Shown here in pieces: positions 36,235-44,422 of a stretch of 64,000 nucleotides of DNA; position 1 is the stretch's first letter; the number at the start of each line of letters is the position of its first letter. Origin of the DNA: Campylobacter geochelonis. Its GTDB lineage: Bacteria; Campylobacterota; Campylobacteria; Campylobacterales; Campylobacteraceae. Made by a program: the position numbers and the translations under genes. Under the pieces are notes generated by a model that was given only the letters and a program-made list of their open reading frames with translations, was not told where the DNA came from and searched no databases. The stretch covers positions 248,001 to 312,000 of the forward strand of contig NZ_CP053844.1 of assembly GCF_013201685.1 (NCBI RefSeq). Reading direction: 5' to 3'.

Positions 36235-37065
36235 TTACTTAAGATTTGCTATCGTTAGCCTGTTTCCTGCCATTTGCGGGATGTAAAGCGTGTCATTTAG
36301 CAAGTACATATCGGCAGGGCCTAAAAGTTTTGGCAAATCAAGTGTGCTAAAACTCTTACCATCAAAACTATAAACTACGCCATTTTTACCATCAACCCAA
36401 TCGCTTACTAAAACTTTCCCCTCATGCACAGCTATGCCATCAAGCAAACCGCTCATCGAGTCAAATTTAGTTAGTTTTCCACCTGCGATTTTGACTAAAT
36501 TTGTCTTTTTTACGCCATTTGGATCATAAGTTGCAACAAAAAGTTCGCCATCTTTAAATATCATACCGTTTGGTCCGCCAAGCTTGCTATCAAGTTTAAA
36601 AAATGTTTTATATGTTTTTTTGCTTGTATCGATTTGATGGATTATGCCAGTTCCAGTATCGCTTAGTAAAAGTGAGCCATCAAAGTCTAACAAGTCATTA
36701 AGAAATACAGCGCCATTGATTTTAAGGTTAAAAACAGGCTTTTTAGTGGTGATATCAAAGCCTTTTAGCGTGTCGATATCAGCTACGTATAAAACGCCAT
36801 CTTTTACAACCATACCTTTTGGTGCGTCAAGTCCGGTTATAAAGTCCATTTTTATGATATTTCCATCAAGATCAAGTAGCGATATAAAACCATCGCCATC
36901 TTTTGCAAGTGGGGCTAGTTTTTTGCCTACATTTGATACAAAAAGCCCATCTTGATAGCTTGTTACGGCTTCTGGAGAGCTAAAGCCATCGATATTTTTA
37001 ACTTCAAGCGCAAACGTAGATATAGCCAAAGCGCAAAGTGAAGATATGATAAATTTAGTTTTCAT
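36235..37065 (-). CDS. Periplasmic SMP-30/NHL-like beta-propeller protein
   Basis: A 276-residue exported protein. The Sec signal peptide (1-19) is cleaved after TFA. It carries repeated propeller blades with the recurring pattern D-G-x-L-(Y/F)-V-(A/S)-(D/T), for example LFVSNVGKK, VLYVADIDTL, LLLSDTGTG, ELFVATYDPNG, VLVSDWVDG and TLYIPQMAG. This resembles SMP-30/gluconolactonase or NHL propellers without obvious lactonase certainty. It lies downstream of an AraC-type regulator on the same strand (61 bp gap). It might be regulated by it together with the DUF417 gene. Confidence 0.82.
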   Translation of the reverse strand: MKTKFIISSLCALAISTFALEVKNIDGFSSPEAVTSYQDGLFVSNVGKKLAPLAKDGDGFISLLDLDGNIIKMDFITGLDAPKGMVVKDGVLYVADIDTLKGFDITTKKPVFNLKINGAVFLNDLLDFDGSLLLSDTGTGIIHQIDTSKKTYKTFFKLDSKLGGPNGMIFKDGELFVATYDPNGVKKTNLVKIAGGKLTKFDSMSGLLDGIAVHEGKVLVSDWVDGKNGVVYSFDGKSFSTLDLPKLLGPADMYLLNDTLYIPQMAGNRLTIANLK

Positions 37066-37126
37066 TCTAAACCTTTTTTTAAATTTTAGAAATTATATAA
37101 AATTTGGTTTTTAAAGTGTGTAATTT

Positions 37127-37981
37127 TTATGCTAAAAAATACAAGTTTTTTGACTTTTGAAACTGTTTTGGACTTTGGTTATAGCGCTCTTTAAATCTTG
37201 CTATAAACCAAGACGTGGTCGAAAAGCCAACTTGAGCGCAAATTTGGCTAATATTTTGATTTGTGTGAGTGAGTAAAAATAGTGCTTTTTGAAACCTTCT
37301 ATCATCTAAATACTGCTTTGGTGCTATGTTGAAAATCTTACTAAATTTACGCGAAAAGCTGCTTATATCCATATTTACGCGTTTTGCCATTTGGGCTACG
37401 CTATCAAATTCCAGCTCATCTGCGGTAAAGATTTTTTGGAATTCAAAAAGATAAATTTGATAAATTTCGTTTAAAAACTCTATAAACTCAACTCTTGAAG
37501 TAAGGCTTAAAAAAAGCTCTTCAAATTTATGTTTTATAAGCTCATATGGGCTTTTGTTTTTAAAATAAAGCTCTAAATTTAAAGTGAAATTTGCTAAGGT
37601 TATATCTTGTGAAATTTTATAAATTTTTTTAGATTTTAACCTTTTGTTTTGCAAGACAAATTTATGCTTATTTATCAGTTCAAGCAAAAACTCGTTACTA
37701 AAAAAGACGATATGCGCGATATACTCGCCGTTATCTTCGATATCGCTAAGTGTGTGAATTCCAGCACTTAAAAAGATAATCTCATCCGCATCAACTTCAA
37801 ATTTAGTATTTTTATAATGCAGATTTTTATGCCCTTTTTTAACAAAAACAACAGCATTTTGACAAAGCGTCGCATCGTATTTTATAAGTGAGCCATTTAC
37901 CTTATAAATAGCAAAATTTAGCCCATTTTGGCTATAAAGCGTAGAGTGCGAATCGCGTTTGATATATTCTAAAACATTCAT
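37127..37981 (-). CDS. AraC-family transcriptional regulator
   Basis: A 284-residue transcription factor. The N-terminal cupin-like effector domain (about 1-165) has HIVFF and a single central Cys (ATLCQNA). The C-terminal double helix-turn-helix (about 185-284) has MDISSFSRKFSKIFNIAPKQYLDDRR and ISQICAQVGFSTTSWFIARFKERYNQSPKQF. I start at ATG 37981. A TTG five codons upstream is also in frame, but a TATAAT box overlaps that stretch and ends 6 nt before the ATG, so the mRNA would be leaderless. It is flanked by a beta-propeller gene and a DUF417 gene on the same strand. Confidence 0.88.
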   Translation of the reverse strand: MNVLEYIKRDSHSTLYSQNGLNFAIYKVNGSLIKYDATLCQNAVVFVKKGHKNLHYKNTKFEVDADEIIFLSAGIHTLSDIEDNGEYIAHIVFFSNEFLLELINKHKFVLQNKRLKSKKIYKISQDITLANFTLNLELYFKNKSPYELIKHKFEELFLSLTSRVEFIEFLNEIYQIYLFEFQKIFTADELEFDSVAQMAKRVNMDISSFSRKFSKIFNIAPKQYLDDRRFQKALFLLTHTNQNISQICAQVGFSTTSWFIARFKERYNQSPKQFQKSKNLYFLA

Positions 37982-37987
37982 AGGCAA

Positions 37988-37993
37988 ATTATA
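37988..37993 (-). promoter_or_regulatory. -10 box abutting the AraC regulator start (leaderless transcript?)
   Basis: TATAAT on the minus strand ends 6 nt before the ATG at 37981. Transcription from this box would begin at or beside the A of the ATG. No ribosome site is seen between them. Confidence 0.45.
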
Positions 37994-38051
37994 CAAGTTT
38001 TTTGAAATGAATTCAAGTGCGAAAAATTTAAAAGAGTTTAGGTTAAAAAGC

Positions 38052-38082
38052 TAAATTTAGCCTACCGCGTAGGCTAAATTTA
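38052..38082 (-). terminator. Intrinsic terminator after the DUF417 gene
   Basis: A perfect 14-bp stem taaatttagcctac / gtaggctaaattta with a 3-nt loop. On the minus strand it is followed by GCTTTTTAA. It begins 12 nt after the DUF417 stop and separates that gene from the AraC regulator. Confidence 0.9.
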
Positions 38083-38094
38083 TTATTTATAAAA

Positions 38095-38682
38095 TTATTT
38101 TGCTTTACAAGCACAACAAGATAAAATTCTAGAAGCGCAGTTTGAAGCACAAATCAGCCCAGCAGAAAACATAATAACATCTTTTATCACAAGTCGCCCA
38201 GCTCCAGAAAGATACGGAAAGCCAAAATTTGGAGTCGGACCATCGCCACCTAAATTTGGCACGTAAACTTCGGGCGTGGTTATAAGAAAACTTAGCGTTA
38301 CGATAGCCATTCCAGCGGTTAGCAAGCCACCAACAAGTCCGATTTTAGGGAACCAAATTCCAAGCAAAGTTAAAATTCCAATCAAACAAATCACAACGCC
38401 AAGAGCGTAAGAGAAAATGTATGTGTGGTTTAGCTTGTTCCATTCGATGTTTTTGGCTACGACTTTGCCTTCTGGATTTTTGTAGTTTTTATACTCTGGC
38501 GCTTCATACTTATAAAAGTAGCTAAAAAACGGGCTGTTTGCGACAAATGGAACGATACCGTCGGCTTCGTATTGAAACGCTTTTAACCCACCAATCCAAA
38601 TCATAACGATAAAAATCGCAACTCTTGCTAAGTTCACAAATAAATTTTGCGAATTTGCTAACAAACTCAATGCTTTACACAT
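38095..38682 (-). CDS. DUF417 (YkgB/RclC-like) inner-membrane protein with Cys-rich tail
   Basis: A 195-residue protein with four hydrophobic segments. The family motif is clear: MIWIGGLKAFQYEADGIVPFVANSPFFSYFY (read in pieces at residues 27-57), plus GAGRLVIKDVIMFSAGL near the end. RclC of E. coli belongs to this family and is part of the AraC-regulated reactive-chlorine response, so the adjacent AraC gene is suggestive. The C-terminal 18 residues contain five cysteines (CASNC...CCAC), which I do not recall as a general family feature. This tail could bind metal or sense thiol oxidation. Confidence 0.87.
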   Translation of the reverse strand: MCKALSLLANSQNLFVNLARVAIFIVMIWIGGLKAFQYEADGIVPFVANSPFFSYFYKYEAPEYKNYKNPEGKVVAKNIEWNKLNHTYIFSYALGVVICLIGILTLLGIWFPKIGLVGGLLTAGMAIVTLSFLITTPEVYVPNLGGDGPTPNFGFPYLSGAGRLVIKDVIMFSAGLICASNCASRILSCCACKAK

Positions 38683-39001
38683 AAAATATCCTTGAAATTT
38701 AAAGTGCGGAAGTCTAGCATTATAAAAATAAAAATTTTATTAAATTTTTAAGAAATAATTTATATTGCTGTTTTTAAGGCTAAAAAACAGGCTTAAATTT
38801 AGATTATTTGAATTAATTTTTAATTTATTAAATATTGCAAATGATATACTTTCTCAATAAATAAAGTAAATTTCTTATAAAACTTAGTTGATAAATTTAT
38901 ATTTATTTTTAATATTTTTTTAATAATAAATAAGCAAAAGATTTCGCAAATTTTTTCTTAAATATGTTAAAATACAAAGTTGCATAAACAAAATTTAAAG
39001 G
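38683..39001. other. Intergenic gap with promoter for the YrdC-like gene
   Basis: Very AT-rich, between divergent genes. A plausible -10, gTTAAAAT, near 38964-38971 and AAAGG before 39002 serve the plus-strand gene. No other feature is seen. Confidence 0.5.
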
Positions 39002-39451
39002 ATGGATGTGGACGCAGTTGATAAAAATTTAATCTATTTAGCTCAAACAGACACGACTGCTGGGTTTTGTTCGCAAAATTTAAAAAAGTTAAATGCTATC
39101 AAAAATCGCCCTGAAAATCAGCCTTGTTTGATAACTGTGGCGAAATTTGGCGAGTTAAAAAAGCTAGCTAGAGTGCCAAAAAAATATAAAAATTTAGTTA
39201 GAAAATCGCAAAAAACGACCATTTTATATCCAAATTTAAAGGCTATTAGAGTGGTAAAAGATGAAAAACATGCTAAATTTTTGGTTAAATTTGGTTGGAT
39301 GTATTCTACTTCTGCAAATTTGCATGGGCAAAAATTTAACCTTGAGTTTGCAAAAAATGTAGTAGATGTTATCGCTGATAGCGAATTTAGCGAAAAGCAA
39401 GCATCGAGAATTTTCAAACTATCAAAAAACAAAATTAAAAAAATAAGATAA
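39002..39451 (+). CDS. Short Sua5/YrdC/YciO family protein
   Basis: A 149-residue protein related to threonylcarbamoyl-AMP synthase, which supplies t6A modification of ANN-decoding tRNAs. Motifs are IYLAQTDTTAGFCS (the TDTxYG-like start, residues 11-24), a KxR binding pair (KNRPENQP), KTTILYPNLKAIRVV and GWMYSTSANLHGQKF (the SxSAN motif). It is shorter than the usual 190-210 residues and lacks much of the central region. It may be a reduced Campylobacterota form, and whether it is catalytically competent is uncertain. A stand-alone gene. Confidence 0.8.
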   Translation: MDVDAVDKNLIYLAQTDTTAGFCSQNLKKLNAIKNRPENQPCLITVAKFGELKKLARVPKKYKNLVRKSQKTTILYPNLKAIRVVKDEKHAKFLVKFGWMYSTSANLHGQKFNLEFAKNVVDVIADSEFSEKQASRIFKLSKNKIKKIR

Positions 39452-39497
39452 ATTAATCAAAAAGTGTTAAGATAAGAAAATAAATAAAAGGATAAAA

Positions 39498-40094
39498 ATG
39501 CAAGAATATATACAAAATTTAGAAAAAAATGGCTTTAGCGTAGTTGTCGTAGAGGACAAAAAAGAGGCGCTAGAGTTTGCAAAATCTATGATAAAAGCTG
39601 GTATGAGCGTTGGGCTTGGCGGCTCGACTACAGTCGAAGAAATCGGGCTTTTGGAGTATTTGACAAGTCTTGATGATATCACTTTGTATAATCAGTATGA
39701 AAAAGGCATAGATAAAGAAGAGAACACAAAACGCCGTAGAATGGGGCTAGTAAGTGATATCTACATCACAAGTTCCAACGCGATAACGCAAAATGGCGAG
39801 TTGGTAAACGCCGATGGTAGCGGAAACAGAGTCGCTGCGCAGATTTTTGGACCAAAAAATGTGCTTTTGGTTGTAGGGCAAAATAAACTAGTAAAAGATG
39901 AGCAAGAGGCAAGGCGTCGCATTTTAGAAGTAGCGGCTGTTAAAAACGTGGAAAGGCTAAATCAAGTTGCGATGTCACACAAGAAAGAGCGAAAATTTAC
40001 AGTCGATAATATCTCAAGCAAATTTAGCCTAATCAGGCGCGATGAGCCTGGAAGAACGACGATAGTTTTAGTAAAAGAGGATTTGGGATTTTAG
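39498..40094 (+). CDS. LUD-domain protein (LutC/YkgG-like)
   Basis: A 198-residue protein of the lactate utilisation (DUF162/LUD) family. GMSVGLGGSTTVEEIGLLEYL, DIYITSSNAITQNGELVNADGSGNRVAAQIFGPKNVLLVVG and EQEARRRILEVAAVKN are the recognisable regions. Family members help NAD-independent lactate oxidation with LutA/LutB Fe-S proteins, but no lutA/lutB is adjacent. The Fe-S/CCG protein at 29048 is 9 kb away. A lone LUD protein of this type is common in anaerobes and its exact role is uncertain. A structured segment follows its stop. Confidence 0.85.
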   Translation: MQEYIQNLEKNGFSVVVVEDKKEALEFAKSMIKAGMSVGLGGSTTVEEIGLLEYLTSLDDITLYNQYEKGIDKEENTKRRRMGLVSDIYITSSNAITQNGELVNADGSGNRVAAQIFGPKNVLLVVGQNKLVKDEQEARRRILEVAAVKNVERLNQVAMSHKKERKFTVDNISSKFSLIRRDEPGRTTIVLVKEDLGF

Positions 40095-40108
40095 ACTTTA
40101 ATTGGCTT

Positions 40109-40225
40109 TTAAGTTAGCGGCTTGATAAGATAGACGGCGCGTATTTGGTTTATCTTATTTTTGGTTTGAAAAAAATAGATAAATAAGCAAAACAAAATTC
40201 GTTTTTGTTTTTGCCGCCGACTTAA
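40109..40225 (+). ncRNA. Candidate structured RNA or 3'-UTR element
   Basis: A 13-nt arm ttaagttagcggc (40109-40121) pairs with gccgccgacttaa (40213-40225), with one mismatch and one G-U. Enclosed are hairpin A, ataagata / tatcttat (40125-40132 with 40151-40158, extendable by three pairs), and hairpin B, aaaacaaaa / ttttgtttt around a TTCGT loop (40189-40211). An alternative pairing tttatct / agataaa (40149-40155 with 40177-40183) competes with hairpin A. It starts 15 nt after the LUD gene stop, and AAATTTTT follows on the plus strand. No known RNA family is recognised. Confidence 0.45.
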
Positions 40226-40495
40226 ACTAATAAAATTTTTATGACTAAAAACGCTTAATTTGTTTTACTCTTTTAGTACATTTTTTGGAGCTATGCCATT
40301 ATTTAGCTTAAAGTTTGTTTATGAAATACTAAATAATTGTATTACCAATTTTTTATAGTAGGTGGTGTTTGATTATTTGTTAGCAAGTTACTATTTTGCT
40401 TGTTTTATGTTTGAATATGTTTGGAAATAACTGTTTTTTTAGTTAGAATATTACTAAAATAACCAAGACTTTTTAGTCAAAAAGGAGATAAGAGT
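40226..40495 (+). promoter_or_regulatory. Upstream region of the pilin-like gene
   Basis: No coding frame. A -10-like TAAAAT at 40455-40460, a small gact/agtc hairpin (40467-40478) and a good AAGGAG ribosome site (about 40481-40486) precede the ATG at 40496. Confidence 0.45.
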
Positions 40496-41263
40496 ATGAA
40501 AAAAGGTTTTAGGTTGATTAAGGTCATCATTGTTGTTGTATTGATCGGTCTATTTATGTCATTCCTGACATTTAGATTTATAGCACCAGCAACAGATTCA
40601 GCAAAGGCGCTTAATCTTAGTATGCAGCTAAAAACAGTAGAAACCGCATTGTCAAATTATTTTGCTGATACTGGTACATATCCGTGTAACATTAGGTTTT
40701 TATGGGAGAACCCTAGTAAAATAGTGGGCGACGGCACAGCAACTACAAGTAATATGTGTTATGACAGTGTATCTTTAATTGCCGGAGCAGGTGCTCAAGA
40801 TGCGGGTGTATTAACTCGCTGGTCTGGTCCATATCTTACAAGTCCAGCTGTTATGCCAGGCGCACCCGATGTTTTACAAGCCGCACTTGGACAAGGTATT
40901 ATTATTGGGGCTTCTATCACAAAAGATGGTGAGGTTAAACCGCTTGTTAATACAGCAAACCCTGAACCCGCAGCTACATTCATGAATGTTCTTGTTGTTA
41001 CAGGACTTGAAGAAAGCAATATCCAAGCCGTATATAAATCTGTAAACGGTAACAGTATCGATGGTAAGAAAGCCCTTGACGAACTAAGCAAGGATGGTAC
41101 GGGTGGTAAAGCAGGTCAAAATTTTGCAGATGCTTACGATGTAGCAAGTTCAAAAGTGGATTATAAACTGGGTGTAAGCAAATATGGTATGAGTAGTAGC
41201 TTATATGTAGTCTATAGATTTACTGGCGACTTTAGAGGTGTTGATGAGGACGCGGGCAACTAA
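40496..41263 (+). CDS. Orphan type IV pilin/pseudopilin-like protein with atypical N-terminus
   Basis: A 255-residue protein beginning KKGFRLIKVIIVVVLIGLF, the outline of a prepilin signal (usually GFTLIEVI). The Glu normally at position 5 of the mature protein is Lys here and the Thr is Arg. Gly-Phe, the prepilin peptidase site, is kept. The segment after helix 1 (STDSAKALNLSMQLKTVETALSNYFADTGTYP, approximately) is typical of type II/IV pilins, and two cysteines could form a disulfide. It uses more G/C-rich codons and lacks the aaattta words that fill neighbouring genes, hinting at recent acquisition. No secretion genes adjoin. PilT is 9 kb away. Confidence 0.78.
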   Translation: MKKGFRLIKVIIVVVLIGLFMSFLTFRFIAPATDSAKALNLSMQLKTVETALSNYFADTGTYPCNIRFLWENPSKIVGDGTATTSNMCYDSVSLIAGAGAQDAGVLTRWSGPYLTSPAVMPGAPDVLQAALGQGIIIGASITKDGEVKPLVNTANPEPAATFMNVLVVTGLEESNIQAVYKSVNGNSIDGKKALDELSKDGTGGKAGQNFADAYDVASSKVDYKLGVSKYGMSSSLYVVYRFTGDFRGVDEDAGN

Positions 41264-41277
41264 TCATTAATACCATC

Positions 41278-41300
41278 GAGAAGCTTTTAACGGGCTTCTC
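41278..41300 (+). terminator. Probable terminator after the pilin-like gene
   Basis: A stem gagaagc / gcttctc with a 9-nt loop, 15 nt after the stop. The following sequence, cgtcccttctt, is only weakly T-rich, so termination strength is uncertain. Confidence 0.6.
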
Positions 41301-42376
41301 CGTCCCTTCTTAATAATACATAACATAAAATCAAGCATAAATGTGTTTTTATAAATTTAAGATTGATATCAAAAATTTATTAAAATCACCATTATGATTT
41401 TTAAATTTAAAGCTTGGTTTTAAACCCAAATCTGCTATATTTAAAATTTAAAAGCATATTTGCAACTCTTAGGTATTTTGTTTAAACTAACTTAAATTTA
41501 GCTATAAATTTTTACTGAATTTGGCTTCTGATACATGACAAAATAAAAGTTTAAATAATTTTTATATCTATTTTTATAAAATTTAAATATATAAAAATAT
41601 AAATTTAGTTAATGTAATGTTGAAAATAAAATTAAAAAGTATATTTTAAATCGTGCAAAAACGTATTTATTTTCTAAAAGAGATAGGTTTTAGCAAATAT
41701 TTAAGGCCAAAATCTTATAAAGAATAAATTTAACTACACACTTTATAAAGTGATATTTTATTTTTACTCTAAATTATAAAATGATAAATTTAAAAAATTG
41801 GAGCAAATATATAATAAATGCGAATCGTTTCCGAAAGAAATTTAGCAAACAAATCTATCCATCGTAGCTTACTAGCTTACTTTGTGGCAAATAATAAATT
41901 TAACATCACGCTAAAGATAAAAACCAAAGATAGCATTAAATACTTGTAAAATTTAATCAAGAAATTATAGTTATGATAAGTTAAAATTTAGCAATTTAAA
42001 TAAAATTAGTCAAAAAATTTGACTAAAATTTAGATAAAACCATGCTTTTAAAATCCTAAAAGAAAAATTTTAACTATATGCAGGGTGCAGCCATTGCTTT
42101 TTGATTATTTTATCCTCTATAAAAATAGACTAAATTGCACTAAAAATGATAAAACTTAACTAGAAAATACTTCGAGTCATTAAAAGATAAATTTTTTGTT
42201 TGAATAAGTTTTGCAAAAACGATATCAAATTTTACAAGAATTTGGTACTTTGAAATTATAAACTTAGCTATGAAATCACTATAAATTTTACTATTTGGAT
42301 GATTTAAATTTGTTAAATTTGCTGTGAAATTTAACAAATTTTTATAAGTAAACTAAATTTAAAAATAAACTAAAAT
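41301..42376. other. Gene-free AT-rich kilobase
   Basis: Very low G+C and dense in aaattta words. No coding frame with a ribosome site and no tRNA-like fold is seen. The only clear structure is the inverted repeat at 42306-42341. The short minus-strand frame at 42140-42337 is judged random. Confidence 0.6.
42306..42341 (-). terminator. Perfect inverted repeat downstream of tcdA
   Basis: A 15-bp perfect stem aaatttgttaaattt / aaatttaacaaattt with a 6-nt loop, 36 nt beyond the tcdA stop on the minus strand. It is nearly all A/T, so as a terminator it would be weak. Confidence 0.5.
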
Positions 42377-43042
42377 TTAGTCTTTCTCTAACAATTTTCT
42401 TATAACATAACTCGCAAGAAACATACCAAAAGTAGCTGTAACTCCCATAAAACTTCCAAGCTTTTCGCAATTTGGCTCTTCGCTTGAGTAAACTACGTCA
42501 AAATCGCCTTTAAAGCCACTTTTCTTAAGCTCATAACGAAATTTTCTAGCTAACGGATCTGTGTTAGTCTTCCAGATGTTAGTTAGTTTTATAAGTTCGG
42601 GATTTAGCCGTTTTGCTCCACCCATTGAACTAACAAATTTAGGTTTGTTAGTGTTGTTAGCGATTTTGTTAGCAAGTGCAACTTTTGCTGGAATATCATC
42701 AATCGCATCAACAACAAAGTCAAATTTATCGAACTTAAAGTTGTTTATAAACTCATCATCTATCTTTATACATAAAGGCTCAATATGTGGAAATTTTTCT
42801 TTAAAAACATCGACCTTTTTCATACCTAAATTTTCACTTCCAAACTGTCTATTTTGATTTGTTATCTCAAAACAATCACAGTCAATCACAGTTAAATTTA
42901 CAACCCCACTTCTAAAAAGCGCTTCTATGCACGCTCCACCAACGCCTCCACACCCACAAACTAGCACTTTTGCGTTTTGAAGCTTGTCAAAACTATCGTT
43001 AAAAAGCCATCTTGGGCGAGTAAATCTATCTATCTTATCCAT
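42377..43042 (-). CDS. tcdA: ThiF/E1-like tRNA threonylcarbamoyladenosine dehydratase
   Basis: A cytosolic E1-like enzyme that cyclises t6A37 to ct6A in tRNA using ATP. The 221 residues show RFTRPRWLFNDSFDKLQNAKVLVCGCGGVGG with the nucleotide-binding glycine loop, DCDCFEITNQNRQFGS (the D-x-x-N-R-Q signature), and DFVVDAIDDIPAKVALA. The extra C-terminal part of E. coli TcdA is shortened. MoeB/ThiF alternatives are less likely without their partner genes. It overlaps the upstream surE by 13 bp, an adjacency known in C. jejuni. Confidence 0.83.
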   Translation of the reverse strand: MDKIDRFTRPRWLFNDSFDKLQNAKVLVCGCGGVGGACIEALFRSGVVNLTVIDCDCFEITNQNRQFGSENLGMKKVDVFKEKFPHIEPLCIKIDDEFINNFKFDKFDFVVDAIDDIPAKVALANKIANNTNKPKFVSSMGGAKRLNPELIKLTNIWKTNTDPLARKFRYELKKSGFKGDFDVVYSSEEPNCEKLGSFMGVTATFGMFLASYVIRKLLEKD

Positions 43043-43800
43043 TTTTGCACGCTTTCAAGCTCGTTATGCGATGTTAAATTTAAAGTTATCGGCGTCAAGC
43101 TTGCATAACCATCAACCAACGCTCCTATGTCAGAATTTGTGTTTTTATCCTTGTCAAAGTCTATGTTCATCTGACCTAGCCAAAAATACTCAAGTCCTCT
43201 TGGGTTTCTGTTAACTTGAGCTGAAGTTAAGTATGTTTTTTCTCCAGCTGCGACCACTTTTAGCCCCTTATAATCAGTTTTGCTAACAGCTGGAATGTTT
43301 AAATTTAAAAACTTTTTTTCAGGCAACGGGTAGCCGTTTTCAAAGATATTTTTAACAACTTTTAGCGAAATTTCGCACGCTAAGTCAAAGCCAAATTTAT
43401 CCAAACTATCATTTAAGTAAAATTGCGAAATGCTAAGAGAAGGAATTCCATGCAAAACTCCCTCCATAGCGCCACCACAAGTGCCGGAGTATGTGATGTC
43501 TTCTGCGACATTTGCGCCATGATTTATGCCACTGATTATCAAATCTGGTTTTTTAGAATACAAAGAGTGAAGCGCTAAAAACACGCAATCAGCGGGTGTT
43601 GCATCATCAAGTTTGAAAAATCCATCATCAAGTTTTATAAATCTAAGCGGTTTTGTAAGGGTTAGCGAGTGTGCGCAAGCGGACTTTTCGCTACTTGGAG
43701 CTACAACTGTAACTCTTGCTATGCTTTTTAGGGCTCTTGCTAATTCTTTTAGCCCATCAGCTTCAAATCCATCATCGTTTGTGATAAGAATTTCTTTCAA
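43030..43800 (-). CDS. surE: 5'/3'-nucleotidase SurE
   Basis: A metal-dependent nucleoside monophosphate phosphatase of 256 residues. The metal-binding NDDGFEADGL lies at residues 7-16 with adjacent aspartates D8-D9, the catalytic SSEKSACAHSLT loop follows, and ISGINHGANVAEDITYSGTCGGAMEG is the second ligand region. Full length for the family. It overlaps tcdA downstream and is preceded by a lipoprotein gene on the same strand, 43 bp away. Confidence 0.95.
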   Translation of the reverse strand: MKEILITNDDGFEADGLKELARALKSIARVTVVAPSSEKSACAHSLTLTKPLRFIKLDDGFFKLDDATPADCVFLALHSLYSKKPDLIISGINHGANVAEDITYSGTCGGAMEGVLHGIPSLSISQFYLNDSLDKFGFDLACEISLKVVKNIFENGYPLPEKKFLNLNIPAVSKTDYKGLKVVAAGEKTYLTSAQVNRNPRGLEYFWLGQMNIDFDKDKNTNSDIGALVDGYASLTPITLNLTSHNELESVQKWIR

Positions 43801-43843
43801 ATTTATGTCCTTAATCTAGTTAAAATTAGTAAAATTTAAGCGC

Positions 43844-44347
43844 TTAAAGCCCAGCTTTTTGGCAGACTTGTTCGCTTACTAAAAGTTCAAAAGCTGCCTT
43901 ATCGGGATAGTCATAAAAGTATCTATGAACTTCATTAGCACCATGTTTTAATGTATTTCTAGCTGTTTTTAAGTTGCAAACTCTATTTACCAAATCTACT
44001 TGCATAAATTTAGCGGCTTTTATCTGCTCGTTTTGTGAAAGTTCGGTAAAATTAGGAGTAAATGAGTAGTTAAAAACTATATTATTTGTTTGTGCAAAAA
44101 TATCTTCAAATATAATAAATCTATCTACTTGAATCTTTTTATTTCCTCCATAATTTAACTTAATTAATTTAATTGTATCCTCTACTGCTAGTTTTGCAGC
44201 TTCCTCTGGGCTTTTATCTTTTAATAAATTTTCATAATAACTTATTAATTTTGGATCTTGATAAATCTCCTTTTTTTCATAACTTGGGCTTTTTGCGCAA
44301 CCTGTTAAAATAAATAAAATGGTTAGTAAAAATGCTAAATTTTTCAT
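43844..44347 (-). CDS. Small lipoprotein of unknown function
   Basis: A 167-residue lipoprotein with signal peptide MKNLAFLLTILFILTGC (lipidated C17). The mature part is helical at first (ISYYENLLKDKSPEEAAKLAVEDTIKLIKLN), then beta-rich. It ends with a two-cysteine region, VCNLKTARNTLKHGANEVHRYFYDYPDK and VSEQVCQ. This pattern (Cys, then K-x-G-a-x-x-x-Y-x-Y-x-D, then a terminal Cys) recurs in uncharacterised small envelope proteins of proteobacteria, from memory. It is divergent from lpxB and upstream of surE-tcdA. Confidence 0.82.
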   Translation of the reverse strand: MKNLAFLLTILFILTGCAKSPSYEKKEIYQDPKLISYYENLLKDKSPEEAAKLAVEDTIKLIKLNYGGNKKIQVDRFIIFEDIFAQTNNIVFNYSFTPNFTELSQNEQIKAAKFMQVDLVNRVCNLKTARNTLKHGANEVHRYFYDYPDKAAFELLVSEQVCQKAGL

Positions 44348-44387
44348 GTTATCTCCTTGAAAGCTCGGCTATTATAGCATATTTTGA

Positions 44388-44393
44388 TATAAT
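44388..44393 (+). promoter_or_regulatory. -10 box of lpxB
   Basis: TATAAT lies 29 nt upstream of the lpxB ATG, in the 75-bp gap to the divergent lipoprotein gene. Confidence 0.6.
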
Positions 44394-44422
44394 AAGCATA
44401 AAAATAAAAAAAGAGAAAAAAG

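Noticed and set aside
42140-42337. 65-codon minus-strand frame in the gap before tcdA
   Set aside because: No ribosome site or recognisable motif. Its AT-rich sequence contains half of the inverted repeat at 42306-42341.
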